DNA from: Bdellovibrio sp. qaytius
GTDB lineage: Bacteria > Bdellovibrionota > Bdellovibrionia > Bdellovibrionales > Bdellovibrionaceae
Length of the DNA: 64,000 nucleotides
Direction of reading: 5' to 3'
Assembly (NCBI GenBank): GCA_004011035.1
Contig: CP025734.1
Location: forward strand, 2,874,001 to 2,938,000
Within the stretch, counting starts at the first letter, position 1. Every line of letters starts with the position of its first letter. The notes beneath the pieces were generated by a model. The model was not told the origin of the DNA. It searched no databases and saw only the letters and a program-made list of their open reading frames with translations. Positions 8,752 through 17,738 of the stretch are shown here, piece by piece. Made by a program: the position numbers and the translations under genes.

Positions 8752-9479
8752 AACCTATTTTAGATTTTGGTTTTATTCAGGTTCCTACATTTTACTTAGT
8801 CATATCGTTATCAATTACATTTGTTTTGTTATTAGTAAACGCCGAGCTAAATCAAAATCCTAAAATTGATCGTAAAATCACATTTGATATCGCCTTAATT
8901 ATTATGCTGACTGGTTTTGTTGGCGGCCGCTTAGCGCATGTGTTTTATGAAGAGTTCGCCTTTTATCAAGAGTTTCCGTTAGAGGTTTTTAAATTTTGGA
9001 AAGGCGGTTTTGTATTTTATGGCGGCTTTATCTTAAGTTTGATTTCTGTATTTGCGTACTTACGTGCAAAAAAACAAAACTTTTATTTCTGGGCTGATTT
9101 TTTAACCCCGTATTTAGCGCTAAGCTATGCGCTAGGTCGTATTGGTTGTTTCTTTGAGGGTTGTTGTTACGGCACTCATTGCGAATTGCCGTGGGCCGTG
9201 GCCGGTCGCCACCCGACACAGCTTTATATGGTTGTGGCTGAATTAATTTTAATTATGGGGATTGTATTGTTTAGCCGAAGCCGAAAGCTAACAACGGGCC
9301 TTGTGTTTTTGATGTGGGTTTGTGGTCATTCTATAAATCGTTTTGTGATCGAATTTTATCGTGAAGATGATCGCGGGGCTTTGATTATGAACTTAAGTAT
9401 TTCGCAAATTTTAAGTGCGCTTTTATTCTTAGGCGCACTTTATCAGATTAAAAAATTATTGAACTTCGCCAGAAACTGA
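8748..9479 (+). CDS. lgt: Prolipoprotein diacylglyceryl transferase
   Basis: 243 aa, a little short for the family. It is an inner-membrane enzyme that moves diacylglycerol from phosphatidylglycerol to the lipobox cysteine. Motifs: GGRLAH, GGFVFYGG, the signature region GRIGCFFEGCCYG (the usual GRxGNFxxxExxG with Cys in place of Asn), RHPTQLY and NRFVIEFYR. The GTG start overlaps the lspA TGA by 4 bp. Its 3' end overlaps the convergent lipoprotein gene by 24 bp. Confidence 0.93.
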   Translation: MKPILDFGFIQVPTFYLVISLSITFVLLLVNAELNQNPKIDRKITFDIALIIMLTGFVGGRLAHVFYEEFAFYQEFPLEVFKFWKGGFVFYGGFILSLISVFAYLRAKKQNFYFWADFLTPYLALSYALGRIGCFFEGCCYGTHCELPWAVAGRHPTQLYMVVAELILIMGIVLFSRSRKLTTGLVFLMWVCGHSINRFVIEFYREDDRGALIMNLSISQILSALLFLGALYQIKKLLNFARN

Positions 9480-9875
9480 CGAGAACACGGTGTAACCCGT
9501 TGGTGTCGCCGTACCACTTGCTGTCGGTTGTTGCGAAACCGAAGGATTCACTGTCGGATCAACAACTGAAGTACCACTACTGTTACCCGCTTGATAAGTA
9601 TCACCCACGCTATGAGTGACTGTGTACAATCCAACATCAGGGCTTGGAGATCCAGCACCCGGACACGGCATTTGTGGAAGACCACCATTACCGCAAGTGA
9701 TTGTTACAGTTGATGAGGCACTTGAATTTACGCCAGAACTTACTTTCGGAATAAACACTCCGATTTCGTTAGCGATATCTTGAACTAAAGATTGATTACC
9801 GAACGGCGAACAGCTTGATACCGCCATCGCAGTTAAAACTAACATACTTAATTGATAAATATTTTGTTTTTTCAT
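9456..9875 (-). CDS. Small lipoprotein, Ser/Thr/Gly-rich
   Basis: 139 aa. The N-terminus is a lipoprotein signal peptide with lipobox AVSSC (Cys at residue 22). The mature part is rich in Ser, Thr, Gly, Val and Pro, with only two more cysteines (TCGNGGLPQMPCPG), and has no recognised domain. It probably decorates the inner leaflet of the outer membrane or the cell surface. It lies on the opposite strand to lgt and overlaps the end of lgt by 24 bp. Confidence 0.7.
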   Translation of the reverse strand: MKKQNIYQLSMLVLTAMAVSSCSPFGNQSLVQDIANEIGVFIPKVSSGVNSSASSTVTITCGNGGLPQMPCPGAGSPSPDVGLYTVTHSVGDTYQAGNSSGTSVVDPTVNPSVSQQPTASGTATPTGYTVFSSVSGEVQ

Positions 9876-9915
9876 ACAAGACTCTATCGGTAGAATCTTG
9901 CGTTTTATTGAGCAA

Positions 9916-9938
9916 AACCTGAGTGCTCGTCTCAGGTT
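9916..9938 (-). terminator. Probable terminator of the TonB-dependent receptor gene
   Basis: The arms AACCTGAG (9916-9923) and CTCAGGTT (9931-9938) form an 8-bp perfect stem with a 7-nt loop. On the minus strand it is followed by TTGCTCAATAAAACG, only a short T tract. It lies 25 bp after the receptor stop codon. Confidence 0.5.
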
Positions 9939-9962
9939 GAAACACTTAATTTAAACAACAAC

Positions 9963-11792
9963 CTATTCGATCGTATAATTTAAACCAGCTCGAACCACAG
10001 GGCCGTCTATGTAATATCCATAAGATGGTTGGTATTCTTGACCAAGAATATTTTCAGCACGAGCAAATAAATTTAAGTCGTTGCGCACTTGATAATTACC
10101 TACGATATGCACCACTGTGTAACTAGGTAACGTTGCATTTTCAGTCGCAAAAGTCGTTGGCGGAGTAAATGTAAAGTACTGATCACGGCGACTTCCGGTA
10201 TGAACTACTTCTGTGCCAAATGAAACTTGATCGTTCATATCATGATTGATTTTTAAAGAAGCGGTTCTTAAAGCACGACGCACTAACCATGTATTTGTCG
10301 AAAAATCTTTAGGCTCTTGGTACCCGAACGAAAGTTGCACTTTAGTAGCCTGCTCTGTGTTGTCGTAATTTAAGTAAACTTCGATACCCTTAGTTTCGGC
10401 TTTAGAAACGTTTTGGTATTTACTTGGAGTTCCTTGCGCAATAATTAGATTTTCATATTTTGACGTAAATACAGTTACGGCCCCACGTGTGTTTTCAGCT
10501 ATACGATCTTCAACAGTGGCGGCACTTGTCGTTACTTTTTCTGATTTTAAATCTGGGTTACCACGTGTTGAAAACTGTTGGTACAACGACGGAGATTTAA
10601 ATCCTGTTGAGTGTTCTAATTTTACAAAGTCAGCATACGACAAACCTAATTGATAAGTGTCGGCCACTAGTTTCATTTTGCTTAACTCTTGGCGAACACC
10701 TGCTTCAGCCACTACTTTTTCTGAAGGCTTGTAGGCAGCTTTTACGAAAACTCCTTCGTACTCTTGAAATTGATCGGCTTTTACAACGCCCGAAGCTTTA
10801 TAATATAATTCTTCATGATTAAAACTGGCGCCTGTATCAATTTTAAATTGTGCCGATTCAAAAGCTTTCACATCTAAACGAATAGCTTGCAATAACCCGT
10901 CATAAGTTTCGTCTGTAGCAAAACCACCGGCTGAAATAGCATCTTGTTCGTACTTACGATCGGTTTCTTGTTGTGAAAAAGATAACGATAATAAATCTTT
11001 TTTACGCAACACTACGCCGTAATTAACGGCTGAAGTTTGCGCGTTAAAATTTTCTGTGTCAGCCGAAACACCTGTGCCATTATCGTAAGTTGAAATCTGA
11101 CTTTGATCATCGGTGTATTGGCCTTTTAATAAAACTTCATATTCAGGCAAAAATAAATCACGGTGAATATATGTTAAATCAACATTCGTTAAACGTTGCG
11201 GGTAAGTTTTAGATGACCCCTTCGCTGGCGAGATATTATGCGCATCAGTGGCTTTGATATTGCCGGCAAAACCTTGAACGTTAGTTAACTTTATTTGTTG
11301 AGCTAAATTCACTTCACCAAAACGCTCACCACCCTGAAGAGTAAAATCAGTAGAGGTCTTAATATCTGTCGGAAAAGTTTCAATTTTAATAACACCCGCT
11401 AAAGCCTGACCGCCGTACAATACAGATTGTGAACCTTTTATAATTTCAATTTTTTTAATCGAACGCAGATTTAACGTTGAAAGATTAACCGTGCGCTGAA
11501 TCGTTGATGGATCATAAAACGGAATACCATCAATCAAGAACAACACATGGCTTGTGTCGCCACCACGAATGTAGATTGAATTCGGTGTGAAGTTCGAACT
11601 TGAAATTGCCACATTGGCTTCAGTTGATAAAAGCGTAGCAATGCTATTTACATGAGATTTTTTAATTTCTTTTTCTGTGATCACGACTTTATTTGACGAG
11701 CTAAAGCTTTGATCGGCGACGACAACTTCGATCTCTTGAATGGCTTGAGCCTTTAAACATACGAATAACAATGTAAACAGAATATATTTCAT
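9963..11792 (-). CDS. TonB-dependent outer-membrane receptor (BtuB-like)
   Basis: 609 aa. The signal peptide ends near AQA-IQ. A plug domain follows (about residues 25-140: SIYIRGGDTSHVLFLIDGIP, then IEIIKGSQSVLYGGQALAG), then a 22-strand-type barrel. The TonB box is probably EIEVVVAD right after the signal peptide. The C-terminal strand is ARAENILGQEYQ to GLNYTIE. Size and plug resemble vitamin B12/iron chelate receptors of the BtuB group. The substrate cannot be read from sequence. Only 48 bp separate it from acs, so there is no room for a cobalamin riboswitch directly upstream. Confidence 0.88.
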   Translation of the reverse strand: MKYILFTLLFVCLKAQAIQEIEVVVADQSFSSSNKVVITEKEIKKSHVNSIATLLSTEANVAISSSNFTPNSIYIRGGDTSHVLFLIDGIPFYDPSTIQRTVNLSTLNLRSIKKIEIIKGSQSVLYGGQALAGVIKIETFPTDIKTSTDFTLQGGERFGEVNLAQQIKLTNVQGFAGNIKATDAHNISPAKGSSKTYPQRLTNVDLTYIHRDLFLPEYEVLLKGQYTDDQSQISTYDNGTGVSADTENFNAQTSAVNYGVVLRKKDLLSLSFSQQETDRKYEQDAISAGGFATDETYDGLLQAIRLDVKAFESAQFKIDTGASFNHEELYYKASGVVKADQFQEYEGVFVKAAYKPSEKVVAEAGVRQELSKMKLVADTYQLGLSYADFVKLEHSTGFKSPSLYQQFSTRGNPDLKSEKVTTSAATVEDRIAENTRGAVTVFTSKYENLIIAQGTPSKYQNVSKAETKGIEVYLNYDNTEQATKVQLSFGYQEPKDFSTNTWLVRRALRTASLKINHDMNDQVSFGTEVVHTGSRRDQYFTFTPPTTFATENATLPSYTVVHIVGNYQVRNDLNLFARAENILGQEYQPSYGYYIDGPVVRAGLNYTIE

Positions 11793-11840
11793 AAGCGTAG
11801 GTTGTAACTACGCCTATTAAAAATGTCTATGAAAAGCTAA

Positions 11841-13688
11841 CTAGCTTAGCTTATTGGCAACCAGTTGATCCACCACTGCTGGATCTAACAAGGTTGAAGT
11901 GTCACCCAAGCTATCAAGTTGATTTTCCGCGATTTTTCTTAAAATACGTCGCATGATTTTACCTGAACGAGTCTTTGGTAACTGCGGGGCCCATTGTAAT
12001 TTATCAGGCGTTGCTATTGGCCCGATCAGCTTACGCACGTGCTGAACTAATTCTTGTTTTAAAGTATCAGTGCTTTCGACTCCATTTTTCAAAGTCACAT
12101 AAGCATAAATGCCTTGGCCTTTGATCTCATGCGGGTAACCCACAACGGCAGCTTCTGCCACACTGCTGTGATCAACCAGCGCTGATTCAATCTCTGCTGT
12201 TCCAATACGGTGACCAGAAACATTAATCACATCATCAACACGGCCTGTGATCCAGTAGTAACCATCTTCATCGCGCTTACAACCATCACCAGTAAAATAA
12301 TATCCGGGATAAGTGCTAAAATAAGTTTCTTCAAAACGTTTATGATCTTTATAGACTGTGCGCATTTGGCCTGGCCATGAATCAGCGATCACTAACACAC
12401 CTTCGCAAGCACCCTCTAAGACTTTACCTTCAGGAGATAAAATTTGAGTTTCAATTCCTGGTAATGGAAATGTTGCAGACCCTGGTTTTGTTTTTGTTTC
12501 AGCAGCTAACGGAGAAATTAAAATTCCGCCCGTCTCTGTTTGCCACCAAGTATCAACAACCGGACAACGATTATCACCGACATTTTCAGAATACCAATGC
12601 CAGGCTTCTGGATTAATCGGCTCGCCCACTGAACCTAATACACGTAAAGATTTACGCGATGTTTTTTTCACAGGCTCAACACCTTCACGCATAAGCGCGC
12701 GAATCGCAGTTGGTGCTGTATAAAAAATATTAACTTGGTGTTTATCGATCACTTCCCAAAAACGCGATGAGGTTGGGTAATTCGGAACGCCTTCAAACAT
12801 TAATGTTGTCGCTGCATTTGCTAACGGACCATACACAATATAACTGTGACCCGTAACCCAACCCACATCGGCCGTGCACCAGTAGATGTCATTGGGTTTA
12901 TAATCAAAAACTTTTTCATGTGTGTAACTGGCAAAAGCTAAATAGCCACCCGAAGTGTGCAGCACACCTTTGGGTTTACCCGTTGAACCTGAAGTGTAAA
13001 GAATAAATAACGGATCTTCGGCGTTCATTGTTATAGCTGCGCATTCGTCAGAAACTGTTTTAATTTCTTCTGCGTAATCTAAATCTTTCGCCGTTTTGGT
13101 AACGGCTCCACCCGTGCGTTTAATCACTAAAACTTTTTCGACCGTGCTTACTTTAGTTAAAGCTTCATCTACATTTTTCTTTAACGGCACGGTTTTGCCA
13201 CCGCGATAACCTTCATCAGCTGTGATCACAAATTTTGAATCACAATCATGAATGCGATCTGCTAATGAACCCGGAGAAAATCCTCCAAAAACTACAGAAT
13301 GAACTGCGCCGATACGGGCGCAAGCTAACATCGCGTAAGCGGCTTCAGGAATCATCGGTAAATAGATCGTTACGAAATCACCTTTTTTAACGCCATGTTT
13401 TTTTAAAACATTGGCCATGCGATTAACGTGTAAATGTAATTCTTTGTATGTGATTTTTTTCGCTGGCTCATTGGTGTTATCAGGTTCCCAAATGATGGCC
13501 ACTTTATCTGAGTGCTTGGCTAAATGGCGATCGATACAGTTTGCAGCCACATTTAATTCTCCGTCAGCATACCACTTGATACTGACTGGTGATTTAAATG
13601 AAACTTCTTTTAATTTTGACCATGGTTTTATCCACGTTAAGCGATTTGCAATATCTGACCAATGTTTTTCGACGTTCAATTTTTCCAT
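11841..13688 (-). CDS. acs: Acetyl-CoA synthetase (AMP-forming)
   Basis: 615 aa, slightly short at the N-terminus compared with about 650. It makes acetyl-CoA from acetate, ATP and CoA through acetyl-AMP. Motifs: the P-loop-like [22 protein letters not shown], the hinge and A8 region [20 protein letters not shown], and A10 [11 protein letters not shown] with the catalytic, normally acetylation-regulated lysine at K577. Same strand as the downstream receptor gene (48-bp gap), but a shared function is not evident. Confidence 0.96.
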   Translation of the reverse strand: MEKLNVEKHWSDIANRLTWIKPWSKLKEVSFKSPVSIKWYADGELNVAANCIDRHLAKHSDKVAIIWEPDNTNEPAKKITYKELHLHVNRMANVLKKHGVKKGDFVTIYLPMIPEAAYAMLACARIGAVHSVVFGGFSPGSLADRIHDCDSKFVITADEGYRGGKTVPLKKNVDEALTKVSTVEKVLVIKRTGGAVTKTAKDLDYAEEIKTVSDECAAITMNAEDPLFILYTSGSTGKPKGVLHTSGGYLAFASYTHEKVFDYKPNDIYWCTADVGWVTGHSYIVYGPLANAATTLMFEGVPNYPTSSRFWEVIDKHQVNIFYTAPTAIRALMREGVEPVKKTSRKSLRVLGSVGEPINPEAWHWYSENVGDNRCPVVDTWWQTETGGILISPLAAETKTKPGSATFPLPGIETQILSPEGKVLEGACEGVLVIADSWPGQMRTVYKDHKRFEETYFSTYPGYYFTGDGCKRDEDGYYWITGRVDDVINVSGHRIGTAEIESALVDHSSVAEAAVVGYPHEIKGQGIYAYVTLKNGVESTDTLKQELVQHVRKLIGPIATPDKLQWAPQLPKTRSGKIMRRILRKIAENQLDSLGDTSTLLDPAVVDQLVANKLS

Positions 13689-13739
13689 GCCGTGATTTTA
13701 GCTTTGGAAAAATTGAAGTCAAAAAATAGCAGCGCAGTA

Positions 13740-14132
13740 TTAAGCGCAGGTAATATCCATAGGATGCGTATGACCTGTGGCCGAGGTCGTTAAACCTGTT
13801 ACGCTTGTATTAGCTTGCAACGCTTGGTGCTGAGCTAGCGAAAGAGTCACTGTATGACTATGGCCTGATGCTGTCGAAAGACTATAAGTCACTGGAACAC
13901 CACCGTTAACCCCATTATTAATTTGAACTTGCGTTAAACTTAAGTAGTGAGGATCTGATGCATGCGCACCCGTTGTATAAGCTGTTACAGGATCGGCAGT
14001 ACTACAATTTTGCGGAGTTGCTGCAGCTGCTGCTGCTGCTCCGCTACTTCCACTACTGCAAGAAGTCAATTGAAGCAACGCTGTACCTAATCCTAAAAAA
14101 CCGACTGTGCTGATAAAGTTTCGACGATCCAT
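13740..14132 (-). CDS. Exported protein with HxH pairs (Tat-like signal and lipobox)
   Basis: 130 aa. The N-terminus MDRRNFISTVGFLGLG has a twin-arginine-like RRNF motif, and LTSC gives a possible lipobox at residue 25. The mature part is Ala-rich and then carries two matching motifs, SGHSHTVTLS and TGHTHPMDITC, which look suited to binding a metal or haem. It is the last of three tightly spaced minus-strand genes whose first product is globin-like. Metal or haem binding is inferred from the histidines only; I do not recognise the family with certainty. Confidence 0.65.
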   Translation of the reverse strand: MDRRNFISTVGFLGLGTALLQLTSCSSGSSGAAAAAAATPQNCSTADPVTAYTTGAHASDPHYLSLTQVQINNGVNGGVPVTYSLSTASGHSHTVTLSLAQHQALQANTSVTGLTTSATGHTHPMDITCA

Positions 14133-14151
14133 TTGTTTTCCCTCGTAATTA

Positions 14152-14841
14152 TTAAAACGCTAAATATTCATGGGTAACTGCAAAATCTTTTCCCATATTA
14201 GTTATTCTTAAAGTGGCATGCAGGTTTTTAAAATCTGCTACGACTGAAGCCTGATTTAAAAGTCCAGCCTCGATTTTTTGCGGTGAAGATTCGCCCGTCA
14301 CTTTAATATTATTTTTCGCCTGTGATTTTAAATCTTGTTGCAACATTTCGAAGAATTTACTGGCTAAAAAGACTTCGTTGTATTTAGTCACTCCACGCGA
14401 TGTGACAACATGATTTTCGCGGTCAAACTCTAACCACAATGTGCTTGTTTGCGAACCCATAAACGGCCCTACACACTCAATTTCGTAAGATGAAGTCAAT
14501 TTCTTACATTCACCACCATGAGTTTTCGCCCAGGCTTCGATTTCTGTGCGGGTACTTTGACCCATTTGCATGTCAAACAAAGACGCCGACTTGGCTGCAG
14601 GCCTCTGAGCGGCTGAAGCCGCCATGTGTAAGCGATTAAGTTCACGCTGTTCGATAGTTAGCACTTGATCATAACCCAGAGGGCATGACTGACCAGCGCT
14701 TCCTAAGATGCGATACAGTTTTTGTACGCTGGATGCCAGATAGGGTTTTCCTAAAGGTGTATGAGAAAAGCCTATCAGCCCGGTTAATAAAACCAAGGCA
14801 GATAAAACCGAAACAAAACTGTAAATCACAATTTTTTTCAT
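14152..14841 (-). CDS. Membrane-anchored or exported hypothetical protein
   Basis: 229 aa. One N-terminal membrane segment or signal (residues about 5-25) precedes a periplasmic domain. Cysteines occur as QSCPLGYD near residue 53 and as a pair, GECKK and IECVG, near residues 112-123. The stretch QMGQSTRTEIEAWAKTHGG looks like a small folded domain, but I do not recognise a family. It is the middle gene of the globin-like operon, 7 bp after the first gene and 19 bp before the third. Confidence 0.65.
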   Translation of the reverse strand: MKKIVIYSFVSVLSALVLLTGLIGFSHTPLGKPYLASSVQKLYRILGSAGQSCPLGYDQVLTIEQRELNRLHMAASAAQRPAAKSASLFDMQMGQSTRTEIEAWAKTHGGECKKLTSSYEIECVGPFMGSQTSTLWLEFDRENHVVTSRGVTKYNEVFLASKFFEMLQQDLKSQAKNNIKVTGESSPQKIEAGLLNQASVVADFKNLHATLRITNMGKDFAVTHEYLAF

Positions 14842-14848
14842 ATTAAAA

Positions 14849-15397
14849 CTAGTGCCCTACAACAGATGCTTTAAAGGCAGCATCAACTAAAGGTGGCGCA
14901 AAACAGCTGCTCACATCACCACCAGGAACACCGTTTACTGTTAACGCTGGAACAACAATATTACTTACAAAGTAGTCGTATTGAGCACCGGTGATTGCAA
15001 GCCCCGTATGTTTTTGTGTCATGTCTTGTGGACCATAATATTTAACATTATCTGTATACGTAATTTCGTAAGGACCACCGTAAACATAAACTAAGAAAGC
15101 AGCTAAGTTACCTTTGAACTCTGGAGTAACAACAGCTCCACCTTGAAATGAGCCTCCTAAGTTTGCCGTACCACTGGCCCCTAATTCAGCCCCTACATTT
15201 GTAAAAATACGTTCATTAACAGCGACAAAAGCATTTACGCCATAAGTTTCCCAGGCGTTCTTGCCTGATGATGCGCAAGAAAGAGCCGCACCCGGTCCCG
15301 CTGCTAAATACGGTTTATCAGATTTATCACAACCCACCATCATTAACGTCATTAATGTCATTGCAATGGCCTTCATCGATCCTTGATTTAATTTCAT
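14849..15397 (-). CDS. Truncated-haemoglobin-like lipoprotein
   Basis: 182 aa. Lipobox MMVGC puts the lipidated cysteine at residue 23. The rest follows a group 1 truncated globin: a helix with NAFVAVNERIF (56-64), then EFKGNLAAFLVYVYGGPY (93-110) with the conserved GGP, then QDMTQKHTGLAIT with H130 where the proximal haem histidine falls, and a final helix region NIVVPALTVNGV. Ordinary truncated globins are cytoplasmic, so lipidated export is unusual. ATG 15397 has AAGGAAG upstream. Its role could be oxygen, NO or haem handling in the envelope; assignment rests on motif reading only. Confidence 0.62.
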   Translation of the reverse strand: MKLNQGSMKAIAMTLMTLMMVGCDKSDKPYLAAGPGAALSCASSGKNAWETYGVNAFVAVNERIFTNVGAELGASGTANLGGSFQGGAVVTPEFKGNLAAFLVYVYGGPYEITYTDNVKYYGPQDMTQKHTGLAITGAQYDYFVSNIVVPALTVNGVPGGDVSSCFAPPLVDAAFKASVVGH

Positions 15398-15713
15398 AAA
15401 TTCTTCCTTTGGTTTTTTTCGAACAAATTAAAGTCGTACATTATGACGTTAATAATAATCAGTTGATTCTGCAATGCATTTTAATGACACATCAAATGAC
15501 GCGAATATTTCGCAAACAATTAGGCTAGTTTTTGTGTGATTACAGCTACTTAGAAAAATGACCAAGCCTAACCAAAGAGCTGGTCGAACTGAGCTCAATA
15601 TTAGATTGCAGCGCCAAATCCCCCGCGGACTAGACCCCAAATGGGTCAATGTTCATGACAATTCATCGCAACCTTTGCGATACTAGGTAAAATTTTATTT
15701 ATCGGAGGATCTC
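15398..15713. other. 316-bp divergent intergenic region
   Basis: It separates the globin-like operon (minus) from an outer-membrane protein gene (plus), so it should hold two promoters. I see a near-palindrome GCGAATATTTCGC at about 15501-15513 and a 6-bp hairpin TCGCAA-CCT-TTGCGA at 15666-15680 in the leader of the plus-strand gene. No convincing -35/-10 pair was found. A 66-codon minus-strand frame (15449-15649) has a lipobox-like stretch but no good start signal. Confidence 0.5.
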
Positions 15714-16547
15714 TTGAAAGCACTCATTTTATTATTATCACTTCTACCGACTATGGCTTTGGCGAAAGCTGAATCGAATTACACTTTAACACCTGTTGCA
15801 GGTCAGCACGAAATCACTCCTGATCTTGGCTTCAGCGCCGGCCTCATCGAGTATGAAAACAATCAGGGTAAAATCGAAGCCACTGGCCGACAAGCCGGAT
15901 TAAAATATTATTACGGGATCAGTGATGCAATATCAATCGGAGCCGAAATCGCGCATGCAACTAATCGCGCAGAGACAACGGGGCCTACAATTTTAGCTTC
16001 AACATCTACAGGTAAAGGCTTACTTGATCCAATTATTCGTCTTAAAGGTAATTTAGAGCTTAATGATTTAAGTTTATTCTATTCGGCGGGATATATTCCC
16101 TCTGTCGTTGATGCTAAATACAACAGTGATGTGAATGAATACTCACAAGCTGATGGGCAAAACTCTTATGTCTTACAGGCCGGAGTTGCTATGCCCCTTT
16201 CAGAACAAACTCTGGGCGCATTTTTAGAGTACCAAAAAAATCTAAAAGGCACTGAAAAATACACGTCAAACGGCGTAACTATAGATCGCGACGTTAAAGA
16301 AAGCAGCTCTCACATCTTAAAAATCTACATGGAATTTCAAAAAGAATTTCACTTAACTGGAGCCTTCATTCACCAGCGCTATTCTAATTTATACTATGGC
16401 CTTGAGTTCAATGCTCGCTTTCCTGTAGCCGAGCACTTAGAAGTGATTCCACAACTGACTTCGATTGTTCCCGCCCATAAAGATGAGTTCAATGCGAAGA
16501 CTTTTAATATCGCTTTATTGAGTGTCTCACTTCGATTAACATTCTAA
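15714..16547 (+). CDS. Outer-membrane beta-barrel protein (hypothetical)
   Basis: 277 aa. TTG 15714 is supported by GGAGG at 15704-15708. The signal peptide ends at ALA-KA. The mature protein alternates polar and hydrophobic residues in strand-sized runs and ends in SVSLRLTF with a terminal Phe, the usual outer-membrane insertion signal. About 10-12 strands would fit its length. No specific porin or transporter family was recognised. Confidence 0.75.
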   Translation: MKALILLLSLLPTMALAKAESNYTLTPVAGQHEITPDLGFSAGLIEYENNQGKIEATGRQAGLKYYYGISDAISIGAEIAHATNRAETTGPTILASTSTGKGLLDPIIRLKGNLELNDLSLFYSAGYIPSVVDAKYNSDVNEYSQADGQNSYVLQAGVAMPLSEQTLGAFLEYQKNLKGTEKYTSNGVTIDRDVKESSSHILKIYMEFQKEFHLTGAFIHQRYSNLYYGLEFNARFPVAEHLEVIPQLTSIVPAHKDEFNAKTFNIALLSVSLRLTF

Positions 16548-16575
16548 TTTTCACGGGCCCATCGGTGCCGTTCTA

Positions 16576-16605
16576 CTGGAGCTGTCAAATCTGTTGACAC
16601 TCCAG
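16576..16605. repeat. Inverted repeat with a possible -35 element
   Basis: The arms CTGGAGCTGTCAA (16576-16588) and GTTGACACTCCAG (16593-16605) pair over 12 bp with one bulged C. The right arm contains TTGACA, a perfect -35 consensus, but the bases 17 downstream (CTGTTT) are a poor -10. It could be an operator, or a terminator of the preceding gene; there is no T-run. Confidence 0.4.
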
Positions 16606-16672
16606 CACCCCGTAAACTGTTTAAAACCCAGGTACATATCTTGTAACTCCACTGGTAGTCAGAGGAGTTTGT

Positions 16673-17434
16673 ATGAAACAACTATTATATGTATTAGGTT
16701 TATTAGCCCTTGTTGGAACTATTTCTAGCTGTCAAAAAAACAGTGATGATAGTGCTACAAACCTATCGTGCCCTGCCGGCACATCATATTATAACGGAGC
16801 TTGCTACACTGGTAACGGTGGATATGTGCAACCCGCTACTTATAATTACCAAAATGGTTTTTACGCTGACACTTACTCAGGTACATCTTCATTACGCGTA
16901 GTTAACGGCGCTAAAATGACTGAATTTTTTCAATACGGCATGGGTGTTTGTAACCGCGCTGGTGGATACAATGGTGGTTTAGCTTCATGTGATGCTTATG
17001 TTGGTGGCTCAATGGATATGATTATTCAATTTCCTCCAAATGGTGGAAACTCTTTACTTGCTACTTTCGTTGCTCAACCTCGTTATAATCCTACTTTTAA
17101 TTACTCGGCTCAATTGCCATCTGGCTGGGGAGCTTTAGGTATCGCTTTAGGTTATGTAACTGGTATTTATTTACCAGATCCTAAGCAATACAACGGTGTT
17201 TATCGTAATCCATTGCAATTAGAATTAGCGGTTTCTGCGATTAACAATTCTGCTGGTTTTTCTGCTAACGGATACGGTGATTACTGGTCAGGTTTAAACA
17301 GAACAAAAATTACTATTGAAGTTGCTCAAGGCAAAATTCAAGACAACCAATTAGCATTTACCTTTAAAGTCGGCGATATTCCTGCAGCGCAAGGTAGCTT
17401 CACTCGTTGCCAACGTCAAAACTGCGGTCTTTAA
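16673..17434 (+). CDS. Lipoprotein of unknown function
   Basis: 253 aa. Lipobox ISSC places the lipidated cysteine at residue 20, after a hydrophobic stretch. The mature part is rich in Gly, Tyr and Asn with five or more cysteines ([36 protein letters not shown]), so it is probably disulfide-bonded. ATG 16673 follows AGAGGAG. No domain was recognised. It is 7 bp upstream of yacG, but common function is not expected. Confidence 0.75.
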   Translation: MKQLLYVLGLLALVGTISSCQKNSDDSATNLSCPAGTSYYNGACYTGNGGYVQPATYNYQNGFYADTYSGTSSLRVVNGAKMTEFFQYGMGVCNRAGGYNGGLASCDAYVGGSMDMIIQFPPNGGNSLLATFVAQPRYNPTFNYSAQLPSGWGALGIALGYVTGIYLPDPKQYNGVYRNPLQLELAVSAINNSAGFSANGYGDYWSGLNRTKITIEVAQGKIQDNQLAFTFKVGDIPAAQGSFTRCQRQNCGL

Positions 17435-17441
17435 TAGAAGA

Positions 17442-17702
17442 GTGACTGACAATACAAATTCATCAAATGCTAGAAAAGTTAAATGCCCGCAATGCGGGCT
17501 TTTGGCGTTATATTCACCTGAAAACAAGGCGCGCCCCTTTTGTTCAGACCGTTGCAAATTAATTGATCTGGGAGAATGGGCTAGCGAGGGCTATAAAGTC
17601 CCGATTCAACAGCAAGAGTATAATGAAAAAGACCTAGAGCAATTATACCAAGCTTTGGGCGACGAGAATTTAAACACCGAAGAACCTGACGAATCGAAAT
17701 AG
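17442..17702 (+). CDS. yacG: Zinc-binding protein YacG (DNA gyrase inhibitor family)
   Basis: 86 aa. It has the four-cysteine zinc site CPQCG and FCSDRCK (CxxC and CxxxC), then [14 protein letters not shown], the family hallmark. In E. coli the protein binds GyrB and inhibits gyrase. The tail is acidic. It starts at GTG 17442 with GAAGAG just upstream. It lies between a lipoprotein gene and a permease gene. Confidence 0.9.
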   Translation: MTDNTNSSNARKVKCPQCGLLALYSPENKARPFCSDRCKLIDLGEWASEGYKVPIQQQEYNEKDLEQLYQALGDENLNTEEPDESK

Positions 17703-17738
17703 TTGCAGGTCGCAAAATACAGGAGTAATCTTTACTCC

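Noticed and set aside
11793-11840. Possible cobalamin riboswitch before the BtuB-like receptor
   Set aside because: Only 48 bp lie between the acs stop and the receptor start, too short for that riboswitch, and the bases show no B12-box.
15449-15649. Minus-strand 66-codon frame with a lipobox-like stretch (LVIFLSSCNHTK)
   Set aside because: No ribosome binding site, a long odd N-terminus, and no conserved-looking mature part. A shorter TTG start would give a plausible lipoprotein but nothing else supports it.
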